Origin: Pseudomonadota bacterium | Lineage (GTDB): Bacteria > Pseudomonadota > Gammaproteobacteria > Steroidobacterales > JBCBZW01 | Direction of reading: 5' to 3' | Assembly: GCA_039193195.1 (NCBI GenBank) | Contig: JBCCWS010000015.1 | Location: forward strand, 53,712 to 117,711 | Length of the DNA stretch: 64,000 nt | Part shown: in pieces, positions 27,619 to 36,890 of the stretch | Position numbering within the stretch: the stretch's first letter is position 1 | Layout: every line of letters starts with the position of its first letter | Translations under genes and position numbers: made by a program | Notes under the pieces: generated by a model | Told to the model about the DNA's origin: nothing | The model's input: only the letters and a program-made list of their open reading frames with translations | The model's database searches: none

Positions 27619-27821
27619 GTGCATCTCACCGGGGGCGGCCCACAAGGGCGCGTGCGCCATCGATCGTTCCACATAGTCTCGACGGTGCCTGTCGGCGATC
27701 GTTACAGGGCTACACAGCGGCCCCCGCGAGCATGCCCTAAGCACCTGATCGCCAAACCCTTGTGAGGCTGGCGCGACGATTGCATCCGCCGTGGTGGGGG
27801 CCAAGCTCTGGAGGATCAGGG

Positions 27822-28013
27822 ATGTATCGCCAGCTCATCAGCAATGCACCGGCTAGGACAGCTGTCGCCGTGGGCCTTGGCGCATCGCCGTCGGTCTACG
27901 CCGGCAGTGGCCTCCCAGCCTTCACCAACCCCGATATGCTCTGGCTACTCGCGCTCGGTATCGTAGCCCTAAGGCTCCTTCGCCACCTCGTTCTCACGCG
28001 CCCCCGACGCTAG
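27822..28013 (+). CDS. Small single-span membrane protein
   Basis: This is a 63-residue protein starting at ATG 27822 with GGAGGA 6 nt upstream. The C-terminal half is one membrane helix (MLWLLALGIVALRLLRHLVL) ending in a basic TRPRR tail. I do not recognise the family. The basic end after one helix is a bit like protein-sorting tails, but the usual motif before the helix is missing. It is followed by a secreted protein gene about 85 nt downstream. Confidence 0.5.
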   Translation: MYRQLISNAPARTAVAVGLGASPSVYAGSGLPAFTNPDMLWLLALGIVALRLLRHLVLTRPRR

Positions 28014-28098
28014 CTCCCGCGGCATGAGAGCGGGCCAGAACTCGCGGCCCTCGTAGGGGTCTCAACCCAGGTGTTCGATCGTTGGCGCTGGGAACCCT

Positions 28099-28659
28099 AT
28101 GAAGAGCCTTAAGTACGTCCTCCTTGCCACCGGCGTGCTCGCCACGGGTGCTGCCACCGCTGCAGCCGAGGCCCCCGGCACGCCCACCTTCCCCTTCGCT
28201 CGCTTCCTCGGCGACTGGACGCTCCAAGACGACCGCTTTCTACAGGTCTGGGATGGCAAGACCCTCGATACGCTCACCATCCCCGGCCACTTCACGCACT
28301 GCGCCCCGGTGAACACGCATTACTCCGTGCTCTGCGCCGTGGACGCCGGGGGCGGTCTGAACGGTCACATCCTCTGGGTGATCGGCGAGGATCGGCGCAG
28401 CGTCCGCCACCTCTCCCACTTCGGCGACAGACGGGTTGGCGTGGGTCAGGGCGTGCTGGAGGAGAACGGCGACCTAACGCTCACGATCCGCTTCGAGGAC
28501 GAGCCGGCCGGCACGTACCGCCGCTATCGCTACCGCTGGCTCGACGTGGACCGCTACGAGATGCTCTCCGTGCAATTCGACAGTGACGAGCGCGAAACCG
28601 GCAACTGGTACGGCGGCACCTTCGTGCGAGTTGAAGGGGGCACCGCGCAAGAGCGATAG
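28099..28659 (+). CDS. Secreted protein of unknown function
   Basis: This 186-residue protein has a classical signal peptide (LKYVLLATGVLATGAATAAA). The mature part is rich in beta structure, with FLGDWTLQDDRF near its start and repeated Arg/Tyr stretches (YRRYRYRWLDVDRYEM). The pattern is like small secreted lipocalin-type domains of the DUF1579 kind, but I cannot name the family safely. It is convergent with the molybdenum hydroxylase genes, with a GC hairpin between them. Confidence 0.75.
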   Translation: MKSLKYVLLATGVLATGAATAAAEAPGTPTFPFARFLGDWTLQDDRFLQVWDGKTLDTLTIPGHFTHCAPVNTHYSVLCAVDAGGGLNGHILWVIGEDRRSVRHLSHFGDRRVGVGQGVLEENGDLTLTIRFEDEPAGTYRRYRYRWLDVDRYEMLSVQFDSDERETGNWYGGTFVRVEGGTAQER

Positions 28660-28660
28660 C

Positions 28661-28684
28661 GCGGCCGCCTAGGAAGCGGCCGCA
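28661..28684. terminator. Bidirectional hairpin between converging genes
   Basis: GCGGCCGC is repeated on both sides of an 8-base spacer (CTAGGAAGC region), so a GC-rich hairpin forms on both strands. It lies in the 39-base gap between two converging genes. A T-tract is lacking, so the terminator role is tentative. Confidence 0.45.
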
Positions 28685-28698
28685 CCCGCTCGGGTGGC

Positions 28699-30969
28699 CT
28701 AGACTTGAGTCATCGGCAAGGCGCGATGGCGCTCGCCGCCCGCGGCGTAGATCGCGTTGGCTAGGGCGGGCGCGAATGTCGGCACACCCGGCTCCCCAAG
28801 CCCCGTGGAGCGATGCTCCTGGCCGATGAACGCCACGTTGATCTGCGGCGGCGCATCGCTGATGCGCAGCACGCGGTAGTCGTGGAAGTTGGAGTTCACC
28901 ACCGCGCCCTCGCGGAAGCTCACCTCCGTCTCCAGGGCGAGGCCAAGCCCCATGATCACCGCGCCTTCCATCTGCGCCGTGGCGATGTCCGGGTTCAAGA
29001 CCATGCCGCAGTCGACGGCACAGTCCACACGCTTCACGCGCACCCGTCCGTCTTCAAGCGCCACGTGCACCACCATCGCCGTGTAGCTTTCGTAGCTGTG
29101 ATGCACGGCGATGCCGAGGCCTTCGCCCGCCGGCAGCTCGCGGCCCCAGTCGCCCATGGACGATGCCTGCTCCAGCACGGCCAGGGAGCGCGCGGCTTGC
29201 GCCTGGGTCTTCGGGTCGGATGAATTGCGATACAGGCCCCTTAGCAAGTCCAAGGTGTCCGTCTGTGCCTTCTCGGCGAGTTCGTCGACGAAAATATTGA
29301 TGGCGTGCGCCCAGAAGATGTCGTACACCGCGCGGTACCAGCCGATGCGCGTGTGGGCCGGCGCCTCGCCCGATTCGATACGCACGTTGGCGATGCCGAA
29401 GGGATGACCGATGATGCGACCGAGGTCGCGCTCGCCCGGGCGGGTGACCTGCGGATTGAAGGTAGAGGGAATCGGCGGGAAGGCCGCCCGGTGCAACCAG
29501 CCCACCACGTTGCCTTGCGCATCTAGGCCGGCTTCGATGTGCTGGGCGCTGCAGGAATGGTAGTAGCCCGTGCGCGTATCCTCTTCGCGGGTCCAGGTGA
29601 GCTGCACGGGCGCGCCAACCGCGCGGGACAGAGTCACCGCCTCCTGCACGTAGTCACACTTGTACTTGCGACCGAAAGCGCCGCCCGAGGCCATCACGTG
29701 GACGATGATGTCCTGCGGGGGCCGCTCGAGGAACTTGCCTATCGCCTCCTGCACGCCCTGCGGATCCTGAGTCGACGCCCAGATCTCACAGCGATCCTCC
29801 GTCACCCAGGCGGCGCTCGCCATCGGCTCCATGGGCGAGTGGGAAAGGTGTCCGCCAACGTAAGTGTTGGCGTGGCGCACGACGGCGCCCTCGAGGGCAT
29901 CGTCCACCTCACCGCGGGTGAAGGCGACTTCGCCCGGTGCTTCCACATGCTTGACCAGCATCGCCTTGTAGGCCTGCGTGTCGTAGTCGCCGTGGGGGCC
30001 GCGGTCCCACTCGATCTGCAGCTTGGCCACTGCCTGCTGAGCAATCCACGTGTTATCGGCGACCACAGCCACGCCACCAAGGGACCCGTAGGCGTGGGCG
30101 AAGCGCGGAATCTCCACCACCTTGGTCACCCCCTTCAGGCCCTCGACCGCGGATCTATCGACGGACCTCACCGTGGCGCCCATGACCGGCACGTGGCGGA
30201 TCGCCGCGTACTTCATACCGGGGAGCTTCACATCCGCACCATAGGTGCGCGTGCCGGTGACGATTGCGCGTTGGTCGTGGCGCGGCAGGGACTTGCCGAT
30301 GTAGCGGTACTCGGCGGGCGACTTGAGCGTTGGCTCCTCCGGCACGGGCAGGGTGGCGGCCACGGCGGCCAGCTCCCCGTAGGTCAGCATGCGATCGTCG
30401 CGACGATTGCGCACCGTGTGTTGCTGCGCGTAGCAATCCGCGGCGGGCAGCGCCCAAGCCGTGGCGGCCGCGGCCACCAGCATCTCGCGGCCGGCCGCGC
30501 CGGCCTTGCGCATCGGCTCGAGCATGAGATTGATACTGCGCGAACCGCCCGTGTTCTGCGGGCCGTACTTGGCCTTGTCGCCGTCGCCCTGGAGCACGGT
30601 GACGCGTGTCCAATCGGCCTCGAGCTCGTCGGCCACGGCGGCAGGCAGGGCCGTGCTGATGCCCTGACCCATCTCGCAGCGGCCGCACCACAAGGTGGTG
30701 TCACCGTTCTGCGCTATGTGCAGCCAGGCATTGGGGTGGAAGCCGTCGCGCTCGGCGCTCGCGGCGGCGGCTGAGGCCTGCTTGGGCGCGGACAGGCCGA
30801 GGGTCAAGCCGCCGAGTGCCAGGCCAGAGGCTTGCAAGAATTGGCGACGGGTCGGCTTACCTATCGTAAGGGCTAGGCCTCCTGCGAGACTAGGCGTTGG
30901 GGGTGCCGTACGTAGACTTGCGCCAGGCAGGGCGTCACCGAGCAGTGCTTCGAGTTCTCCTCTCGCCAT
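28699..30969 (-). CDS. Isoquinoline 1-oxidoreductase beta-like molybdenum hydroxylase, large subunit
   Basis: This protein of about 756 residues belongs to the xanthine dehydrogenase superfamily and has the size of IorB-type subunits. A twin-arginine signal (TRRQFLQASGLALGG, Arg41-Arg42) sends it to the periplasm. Molybdopterin contacts are seen in GRCEMGQGIST and ASGGAFGRKYKCD, and TGLGEPGVPTFAPA has the catalytic Glu of the family. ATG 30969 is chosen because it follows the stop of the Fe-S subunit by one base, with GGGGAG upstream. These enzymes hydroxylate N-heterocycles or oxidise aldehydes. The substrate is unknown. A cytochrome partner, common in this group, is not next to it. Confidence 0.9.
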   Translation of the reverse strand: MARGELEALLGDALPGASLRTAPPTPSLAGGLALTIGKPTRRQFLQASGLALGGLTLGLSAPKQASAAAASAERDGFHPNAWLHIAQNGDTTLWCGRCEMGQGISTALPAAVADELEADWTRVTVLQGDGDKAKYGPQNTGGSRSINLMLEPMRKAGAAGREMLVAAAATAWALPAADCYAQQHTVRNRRDDRMLTYGELAAVAATLPVPEEPTLKSPAEYRYIGKSLPRHDQRAIVTGTRTYGADVKLPGMKYAAIRHVPVMGATVRSVDRSAVEGLKGVTKVVEIPRFAHAYGSLGGVAVVADNTWIAQQAVAKLQIEWDRGPHGDYDTQAYKAMLVKHVEAPGEVAFTRGEVDDALEGAVVRHANTYVGGHLSHSPMEPMASAAWVTEDRCEIWASTQDPQGVQEAIGKFLERPPQDIIVHVMASGGAFGRKYKCDYVQEAVTLSRAVGAPVQLTWTREEDTRTGYYHSCSAQHIEAGLDAQGNVVGWLHRAAFPPIPSTFNPQVTRPGERDLGRIIGHPFGIANVRIESGEAPAHTRIGWYRAVYDIFWAHAINIFVDELAEKAQTDTLDLLRGLYRNSSDPKTQAQAARSLAVLEQASSMGDWGRELPAGEGLGIAVHHSYESYTAMVVHVALEDGRVRVKRVDCAVDCGMVLNPDIATAQMEGAVIMGLGLALETEVSFREGAVVNSNFHDYRVLRISDAPPQINVAFIGQEHRSTGLGEPGVPTFAPALANAIYAAGGERHRALPMTQV

Positions 30970-30970
30970 G

Positions 30971-31438
30971 TCAGCGCTCCCCCATCTTGTCGGCAGCGCT
31001 GCGCACGGCCTTGCGAATGCGCAGGTAAGTGCCGCAACGGCAGATGTTACCTGCCATGGCCTGGTCGATCTCCTCATCGCTCGGGTCCGGGTTGCGGGCG
31101 AGGAAGTCCGCGGCGGTCATCAGCTGACCGGCTTGGCAGTACCCACACTGAGGCACGCGTTGCTCGAGCCACGCCTGCTGCAGCGGATGGGTGCCATCGG
31201 GCGAGAGGCCTTCGACGGTGGTGACCTCCTTACCCACGGCAGCGCTCACGGGCGTTTGGCAGGCTCGCGTTGCGCGGCCATCGAGGTGCACGGTGCAGGC
31301 ACCGCACAGGCCCATGCCGCAGCCGAACTTGGTGCCGGTCAGCTCAAGCTCATCGCGCAGGTACCAAAGCAGCGGCATGGCGTCGTCGGCGTCAACGGTA
31401 CGGGTCTTTCCGTTGACGGTGAGGGTGGTCTCGGACAT
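30971..31438 (-). CDS. 2Fe-2S subunit of the IorA-like molybdenum hydroxylase
   Basis: This 155-residue electron-transfer subunit has two [2Fe-2S] clusters. The plant-ferredoxin type is in [18 protein letters not shown], and the all-helical second cluster has [10 protein letters not shown] and [12 protein letters not shown]. The size matches IorA of isoquinoline oxidoreductases. No signal peptide is seen, so it would be exported by riding on the Tat signal of the large subunit. It is the first gene of the two-gene operon. Confidence 0.94.
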   Translation of the reverse strand: MSETTLTVNGKTRTVDADDAMPLLWYLRDELELTGTKFGCGMGLCGACTVHLDGRATRACQTPVSAAVGKEVTTVEGLSPDGTHPLQQAWLEQRVPQCGYCQAGQLMTAADFLARNPDPSDEEIDQAMAGNICRCGTYLRIRKAVRSAADKMGER

Positions 31439-31515
31439 GGGCCTTGTCCTCGTGTTGCGTTGGTCGTCAGCGCAAGTCTAGCGCGCTTGGGGTGGGCTTG
31501 GATCTAGCCGCCTGC

Positions 31516-32115
31516 TCAGTCCAACCCGGGAAAGTCTTCGCTCGCCGCAAAGCTGGCGTAGCCTTTGGTCATGGCCTGCGCGCACTCCCCGGGCGTGGCG
31601 CCGCCGGCGAAAAATCCCTTGCACGGGCCTTCCATGATCTGCGGCATGTTCTCCACCACCCATTCGCGGGCCTGATGGTAGAGGGGCTTGTCGTCGGAGC
31701 TGGTCGCGACTTTCGCGATCTTCAGGCCGTCGAAGGTAAGCGTGAAGGTGTCCGTGACCTTGAACGTCATGCCGAGGGCCATGACCGGATCGTCCTGCAC
31801 GGTGATCGGGCAGGCGATCACCTGGGGCGAGTCCACCACGGCACACGGTGCGCGGCGCACGATCTTGTAGTTTCCGCCCTCGGCCCAGCCCTGGTAGTAC
31901 ATGAGACGCTTGGCGTACTCGCCCGCATCCTCTAGGAAAGGTGCCAAGCGCTTCGGCTCGAATGAGTAGAACGCATCGATCATGCCTTCGGCGCGGGCCA
32001 GGCGCTTGTCGGCCACCGCATCTGCCACCGCCGATTCGGCCGCCGACGCCGCCGTCGGCAACAGCGCCACCAGCAGCAGTACGCCACTGACTTGCAAGAT
32101 CCGTCGTATCGCCAT
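31516..32115 (-). CDS. Secreted protein, possibly NTF2-like
   Basis: This 199-residue protein has a signal peptide (VSGVLLLVALLPTAASAA). The mature part starts with a helix of charged residues (RAEGMIDAFYSFEPKRLAPFL), as in NTF2-like folds. It has four or more cysteines in the mature part (APCAVV, IACPIT, GPCKGF, GECAQ) that could form disulfides in the periplasm. The function is unknown. It lies upstream of the molybdenum hydroxylase pair on the same strand and is divergent from the allophanate hydrolase gene. Confidence 0.72.
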   Translation of the reverse strand: MAIRRILQVSGVLLLVALLPTAASAAESAVADAVADKRLARAEGMIDAFYSFEPKRLAPFLEDAGEYAKRLMYYQGWAEGGNYKIVRRAPCAVVDSPQVIACPITVQDDPVMALGMTFKVTDTFTLTFDGLKIAKVATSSDDKPLYHQAREWVVENMPQIMEGPCKGFFAGGATPGECAQAMTKGYASFAASEDFPGLD

Positions 32116-32219
32116 GAGTCCTCCTGAAATCGTTAGCAGATCGCCTACACGCCAGCGGTCGGCATCTTCCTTGCTTGCCCCTCATGCAAGTAACGTGACA
32201 AGCGAACCGAGGAGAGCAG

Positions 32220-33938
32220 ATGGGGAAGATCATCGGTGAGTCTTTCGAGGCCGTCCGTGCGTCCACGCAGCTACTTGGGTCGCGGCTGCAAGCCCTGGCG
32301 AGCCTGAGCGAGCGCCACGGATCGCATCAGCATTGGATCACGCGCCTGACACCCGCAGAGTCTGAGGCCATCCGGCGCGATCATCCGGCAGGCGACGACG
32401 GGCCCCTGGCGGGCCTGACCTTCGCGATCAAAGACAACATCGACCTAACCGGCGTCCCCACCACGGCGGCCTGTCCAGCCTACGCGTACACGCCACAACG
32501 CTCGGCCACCGTGGTGGAGCGCCTGCTGAACGCCGGCGCCACGCCCCTTGGCAAGAGCAACTTAGATCAGTTCGCGACAGGCCTCGTAGGCACGCGCAGC
32601 CCCTATGGCGTGTGCCGAAACGCCATCGACCCGACGCGCATTTCCGGCGGCTCTAGCGCCGGATCCGCTGTGGCCGTGACCCTCGGCGAGGCGGACTTTG
32701 CCCTCGGCACGGACACTGCAGGCTCGGGCCGCATTCCCGCCGCCTTTCACGGCCTAGTCGGCCTAAAGCCCAGCCGCGGGCTGCTACCTACCACCGGGGT
32801 GGTACCCGCCTGCCGATCACTCGATTGCATCACGACCTTTACTCACACAGTCGCGGATGCGGCTCAGCTATTGCATACGCTAGCTGGCCCTGATGACACG
32901 GATCCGATGTGCCGCACGCTAACACCCCACATGTTCCCGAATCCGCCCACGATCGGCGTACCCCTCGATGATCAGCTCGCCTTCGCCTCGCCGCAGTGGG
33001 GACCGCAGGCCTTCCGCGAGGCCTGTGACCGCCTCGGCGCTATCGGCTGCACGGTAGTGCCCGTAGACATCACTCCGTTCGTGGACGCTGGCGCCCTGCT
33101 CTACGAGGGTCCCTGGGTGGCCGAGCGAGCGGTGGCCGTGGGCGAGTTCATTGCAGAGCACCCGGATGACGTGCACCCCGTCACCGCTAGCATTATCGCC
33201 AACGCCAGCCGCTTCGATGCGTTGGCCACGTTCCGTGGATTCGATGCCCTGCGGGCGAAGGGAACAGCGGCCGACGCGATCCTCCGCGAGGTCGACGCGA
33301 TCATGGTGCCCACGGCCGATCGCTTCCCCACGGTGGATGAGGTGCTTGCGGAGCCGGTCGCGGTGAACACGGCGCTGGGGCGCTTTACCAACTTCATGAA
33401 CCTACTCGACTACGCGGCAATCGCCGTGCCCGTGCCGCCATCCACCCCGTCAACGCTTCCCTTCGGTATCACCTTGTTCGCTGGCGCTGGCAGCGACCAT
33501 GCGCTGCTGGAACTGGCCGCCCGATTCCGCGGCGAATCCTGGCGCGCCGCGCGCGGCTACCCGCTGGTGTTGGCCGGCGCACACATGGACGGCTTGCCCC
33601 TGAACCACCAGATCCGCAGCCGCGGCGGACGACGCCTACGCACCTGTCGCACGGCCTCTGGGTACCGGCTTTTGGCCCTGCCCGGCGGACCGCCCGAACG
33701 GCCAGCCTTGATCGCCGACCCCGAGAGCGACGCGAGCATAGAGGTGGAACTCTGGGACCTCCCGGCACAGACGATCGGCAGCTTCCTGCAACAGATTCCC
33801 TCGCCGCTGGGCCTGGGCCAGGTACGCCTCGACGACGACCGCGAGTACGTGGGTTTCATCGGTGCGGCCGGCTGCGAGGAGGGCGCGCAAGACATCACTG
33901 GTCACGGCGGCTGGCGCCACTGGCTGGCCGCTCGCTAG
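32220..33938 (+). CDS. atzF: Allophanate hydrolase (AtzF-type)
   Basis: This 572-residue amidase-signature enzyme hydrolyses allophanate to ammonia and CO2. The catalytic Ser-cisSer-Lys triad is visible: Lys71 in AIKDNID, Ser145 in GGSSAGSAVAV and Ser169 in GTDTAGSGRIP. The C-terminal domain (about residues 450-572, with IPSPLGLGQVRL and GFIGA) is found in AtzF and allophanate hydrolases, not in general amidases. AGGAG precedes the ATG at 32220. It heads the guanidine/urea carboxylase region and should remove the allophanate made by the downstream enzymes. Confidence 0.92.
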   Translation: MGKIIGESFEAVRASTQLLGSRLQALASLSERHGSHQHWITRLTPAESEAIRRDHPAGDDGPLAGLTFAIKDNIDLTGVPTTAACPAYAYTPQRSATVVERLLNAGATPLGKSNLDQFATGLVGTRSPYGVCRNAIDPTRISGGSSAGSAVAVTLGEADFALGTDTAGSGRIPAAFHGLVGLKPSRGLLPTTGVVPACRSLDCITTFTHTVADAAQLLHTLAGPDDTDPMCRTLTPHMFPNPPTIGVPLDDQLAFASPQWGPQAFREACDRLGAIGCTVVPVDITPFVDAGALLYEGPWVAERAVAVGEFIAEHPDDVHPVTASIIANASRFDALATFRGFDALRAKGTAADAILREVDAIMVPTADRFPTVDEVLAEPVAVNTALGRFTNFMNLLDYAAIAVPVPPSTPSTLPFGITLFAGAGSDHALLELAARFRGESWRAARGYPLVLAGAHMDGLPLNHQIRSRGGRRLRTCRTASGYRLLALPGGPPERPALIADPESDASIEVELWDLPAQTIGSFLQQIPSPLGLGQVRLDDDREYVGFIGAAGCEEGAQDITGHGGWRHWLAAR

Positions 33939-33994
33939 GGCGTTCAGGCCACGCGTTGCACCCGAGCGTCGCGGCGTGTGGCTGACGGCCTGCG

Positions 33995-34010
33995 TGGCAC
34001 GGAACCTGCA
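33995..34010 (+). promoter_or_regulatory. Sigma-54-like promoter upstream of the ABC importer genes
   Basis: TGGCACGGAACCTGCA matches the sigma-54 consensus, with GG and GC separated by exactly 10 bases and one mismatch in the -12 box. It points toward the ABC importer gene at 34172 and would give a leader of about 150 nt. Sigma-54 control would fit nitrogen scavenging. The call rests on sequence match only. Confidence 0.45.
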
Positions 34011-34111
34011 CTTTCACCGGCAGCACCCGCAGACAACGTCGAGGCGGGCGTGGTAGCGGGTTGTCGCGGCACACCACGCAGGCACGACGATCTCCTGGCG
34101 AGTTCGCGCCG

Positions 34112-34156
34112 GCACCAAATCAGTGCACGCGACTTAGAGGTGTGCACCAAATGCAC
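34112..34156 (+). promoter_or_regulatory. Repeated dyad motif, possible operator of the importer operon
   Basis: The word GCACCAAAT occurs at 34112-34120 and again at 34144-34152, 32 bases apart, about three helical turns. Each copy sits in a dyad: GCAC-N7-GTGC for the first and GTGCA-N5-TGCAC for the second. They lie between the sigma-54-like promoter and the importer start, so they could be a repressor or activator site. Confidence 0.4.
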
Positions 34157-34171
34157 TCAACGGAAGAGCCA

Positions 34172-35269
34172 ATGCTAGATCGCACCTTTCCCATCCCCGC
34201 GCTACCGCGAATCGCCTTCGCCTTACTGGTTTGCCTCACCCTCGGCACGGCCGAGGCCGCCGACAAGAAGCCAACCTTCACCCTGGCCTGGTCTATCTAC
34301 GTGGGGTGGATGCCGTGGGACTACGCACACGCCAAGGGCATCGTCGATCGCTGGGCCGATCGCTACGGCATCGCCATCGACGTGGTGCAGGTGAACGATT
34401 ACATCGAGTCGGTCAACCAGTACACGGCGGGCCAGTTCGATGCGGTCACCGTGACCAACATGGACATCCTCACCATCGCCGCCGCCAGCGGCGTGGACAC
34501 GACCGCCGTGATCGTGGGCGACTACTCGAACGGCAACGACGGCGTCGTGGTGCGCGACTCCGCCGATTTAAGGAGCATCCGCGGCCAACGCGTGAACCTG
34601 GTCGAACTGTCCGTATCGCACTACCTGCTGGCCCGCGCCCTCGACTCGGTGGACATGAGCGAACGGGATATCACCGTAGTGAACACGGCCGATGCGGACA
34701 TGGTGAGCGCCTGGGTGGGCACGCAAGTGCCGGCGCTGGTGACCTGGAATCCGATGCTGGCGGAGATCAAAGCCTTGCCGGAAGCCAACGCGGTGTTCGA
34801 CTCGAGCCAGATCCCCGGCGAGATCCTCGATCTGACCGTGGCGAAGACCGACGTGCTCGCGACGCACCCGGAGTTCGGCTACGCCCTGGCGGGCGCTTGG
34901 TACGAGACCATCGCCCTCATGTACGACGAGGCGAAGCAAGCCGCCGTGCGCGGTCACATGGCCTCCGCTGCCGGCACCAACCTCGCGAGCTTCGACCGCC
35001 AGCTCGACACCACCTTCATGTTCCAACAGCCCGCTGACGGCTTGGCCTTCGTCACCAGCGCTACGCCCAAGCAGACCATGCAGCGCGTGGCCGAGTTCTC
35101 CTTCAGCAAGGGGCTCCTGGGGCCGATGGCGCCCAACGCCGGCTTTGTCGGCATCGAGTTCGCCGACGGTGCCGTGTGGGGCGATACCAGCAACGTGCAA
35201 CTGCGCTTTACGGACCACTTCATGCGCCAGTCGCAAGAGCAGGAGAGCACGGCAGCGGCGAGCCGCTGA
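34172..35269 (+). CDS. ABC importer substrate-binding protein of the urea/guanidine carboxylase cluster
   Basis: This 365-residue periplasmic binding protein has a signal peptide (IAFALLVCLTLGTAEAA). The mature part has a taurine/nitrate-type binding fold, with FTLAWSIYVGWMPWDYAH near the start and VQVNDYIESVNQYTAGQFDAV after it. This form is typical of the periplasmic protein found next to urea carboxylase. ATG 34172 has GGAAGA 4 nt upstream; the frame is open to 34061. It starts the importer-carboxylase operon and probably binds guanidine or a related compound; that substrate is inferred from context. Confidence 0.87.
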   Translation: MLDRTFPIPALPRIAFALLVCLTLGTAEAADKKPTFTLAWSIYVGWMPWDYAHAKGIVDRWADRYGIAIDVVQVNDYIESVNQYTAGQFDAVTVTNMDILTIAAASGVDTTAVIVGDYSNGNDGVVVRDSADLRSIRGQRVNLVELSVSHYLLARALDSVDMSERDITVVNTADADMVSAWVGTQVPALVTWNPMLAEIKALPEANAVFDSSQIPGEILDLTVAKTDVLATHPEFGYALAGAWYETIALMYDEAKQAAVRGHMASAAGTNLASFDRQLDTTFMFQQPADGLAFVTSATPKQTMQRVAEFSFSKGLLGPMAPNAGFVGIEFADGAVWGDTSNVQLRFTDHFMRQSQEQESTAAASR

Positions 35270-35290
35270 TCTGACCGCTGGCCGAGGCTG

Positions 35291-36124
35291 ATGAGCCGTC
35301 TGATCAATCGCCGACCGGGTCGTGCGCTGTCGATCGCGCTGGCCGTGCTGCCCTTCGTGCTGACTTTGCTCGCCTATCAAACGGCCTCGAGCATGCGCCT
35401 GGCAGAGAATCCCCAAGACCGCCTACTGCCTTCCTTCGCCGCCATGGGCGATGCGTTTCACCGCATGGCGTTCACGCCCGACCAACGCTCCGGGGCCTAC
35501 CTGTTCTGGACAGATACGCTGGCGAGCCTGAAGCGCGTCGCCCTGGGCGTGGGTTCCGGGGCAACGGCGGGCCTGCTCCTCGGCGGGGCGGCGGGCCTGC
35601 TGCCCTTGCTGCGCGCGGCCGTCTCACCGTTCCTCGCCGCCCTCGCCATGGTACCTCCCCTCGCCTTGCTACCGATCTTGTTCATCGCCCTCGGCATGGA
35701 CGAGCCGTCGAAGATCACCCTCATCGCCATTGGCGTGGCACCCTTTATCGCCCGCGACATCGAGGCCCGCATCCGCGAGCTGCCCATCGAAGAGCTGATC
35801 AAGGCCCAGACCCTCGGCGCCGGGAGCTGGCGCATCATCTGGCGTATCGTGCTGCCGCAGATGCTGCCGCGCCTGCTCGATGCGATCCGCCTGTCTCTAG
35901 GCGCCGCCTGGCTGTTCCTCATCGCCGCCGAGGCGATCGCGAGCACTGAGGGGCTTGGCTATCGAATTTTCTTGGTGCGTCGCTACCTCGCCATGGACAT
36001 CATCCTGCCCTACGTGGTCTGGATCACCCTGCTGGCCTGGCTCACAGACGCGTCTCTGCGCGCCCTGACACATGCACTTTTTCCCTGGCACACGGCCCAG
36101 CAGCTCAAGGACACGACCCCATGA
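35291..36124 (+). CDS. ABC importer permease
   Basis: This 277-residue inner-membrane permease of the SsuC/TauC type has about six membrane helices. The EAA-type loop that contacts the ATPase is near IEELIKAQTLGAGSWRIIWRIVLPQ. It starts 22 nt after the binding-protein gene and overlaps the ATPase gene by 4 bases (ATGA). Substrate is inferred from the cluster: guanidine or related amidines. Confidence 0.9.
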   Translation: MSRLINRRPGRALSIALAVLPFVLTLLAYQTASSMRLAENPQDRLLPSFAAMGDAFHRMAFTPDQRSGAYLFWTDTLASLKRVALGVGSGATAGLLLGGAAGLLPLLRAAVSPFLAALAMVPPLALLPILFIALGMDEPSKITLIAIGVAPFIARDIEARIRELPIEELIKAQTLGAGSWRIIWRIVLPQMLPRLLDAIRLSLGAAWLFLIAAEAIASTEGLGYRIFLVRRYLAMDIILPYVVWITLLAWLTDASLRALTHALFPWHTAQQLKDTTP

Positions 36125-36876
36125 GCGCCCTCGTGCTCGAAGGGTTGGTGAAGGCCTACGGCGACACGGTGGTGTTGAACGGCCTCGATTTCGCCCTCGA
36201 GGCAGGTGACTTCTGCACCCTCGTCGGCGCCAGCGGCTGCGGCAAGAGCACGCTTTTAAAGATGCTCCTCGGACAGGAGCGCCCGACCCGCGGGCGGATC
36301 CTGCTAAACGGCAAGCCCCTGGCGGCGGAGCCCGACCCGATGCGCGGCATCGTCTACCAGCGCTACTCCGTGTTCCGCCACCTGACGGTGGCTGAAAACG
36401 TGCGCTTGGGGCTCGAGCTGCGCGACGGTGATCCCCTGTTCGGTCTGTGCTTTGGTGCTCGCCGCGCGCAGATCCGCAGGCAGGCGGACGAGCTCCTCGA
36501 CCGCGTCGGCCTGACCGCGGCGGCCAAGCGCTACCCCAACCAACTCTCTGGCGGTATGCAGCAGCGGCTCGCCCTGGCCCAGGCCATCGCCCGCGAACCC
36601 CCACTGCTGCTCCTGGACGAACCCTTCGCGGCCCTCGATCCCGGCAACCGCACCAGCATGCATGAGCTGCTCATCGGGCTGTGGCAGAGCCGGGGCATGA
36701 CCGTGGTCATGGTCACCCACGATCTGCGGGAGGCCTTCAAGCTGGGCACGCGCCTGCTCGTGCTGGATACGCAATCCGAGAGCGGCGCCCCTTCCGTAGG
36801 CGCCCGCATCACCTACGACATTCCCCTTCGCCGCGAACGTGCCGTGCCGAGCGCGCAACGCTTTGCATCCAACTGA
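36121..36876 (+). CDS. ABC importer ATP-binding protein
   Basis: This 251-residue ATPase has Walker A GASGCGKST near residue 38, Q-loop IVYQRYSVF, signature LSGGMQQRLALAQAI and Walker B LLLLDEPFAALD, followed by the H-loop VMVTHDLREA. The start overlaps the permease stop. It should energise the importer. It ends 14 nt before the first DUF1989 gene. Confidence 0.93.
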   Translation: MSALVLEGLVKAYGDTVVLNGLDFALEAGDFCTLVGASGCGKSTLLKMLLGQERPTRGRILLNGKPLAAEPDPMRGIVYQRYSVFRHLTVAENVRLGLELRDGDPLFGLCFGARRAQIRRQADELLDRVGLTAAAKRYPNQLSGGMQQRLALAQAIAREPPLLLLDEPFAALDPGNRTSMHELLIGLWQSRGMTVVMVTHDLREAFKLGTRLLVLDTQSESGAPSVGARITYDIPLRRERAVPSAQRFASN

Positions 36877-36890
36877 AGGAAGCTATCGCC

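Noticed and set aside
29539..30774. A 411-codon frame on the plus strand
   Set aside because: It is antisense to the molybdenum hydroxylase gene, has composition typical of GC-rich shadow frames and no family sequence.
33939..34171. Possible guanidine riboswitch ahead of the importer genes
   Set aside because: The conserved ykkC-type words and paired ACGR hairpins were not found; a covariance search would settle it.
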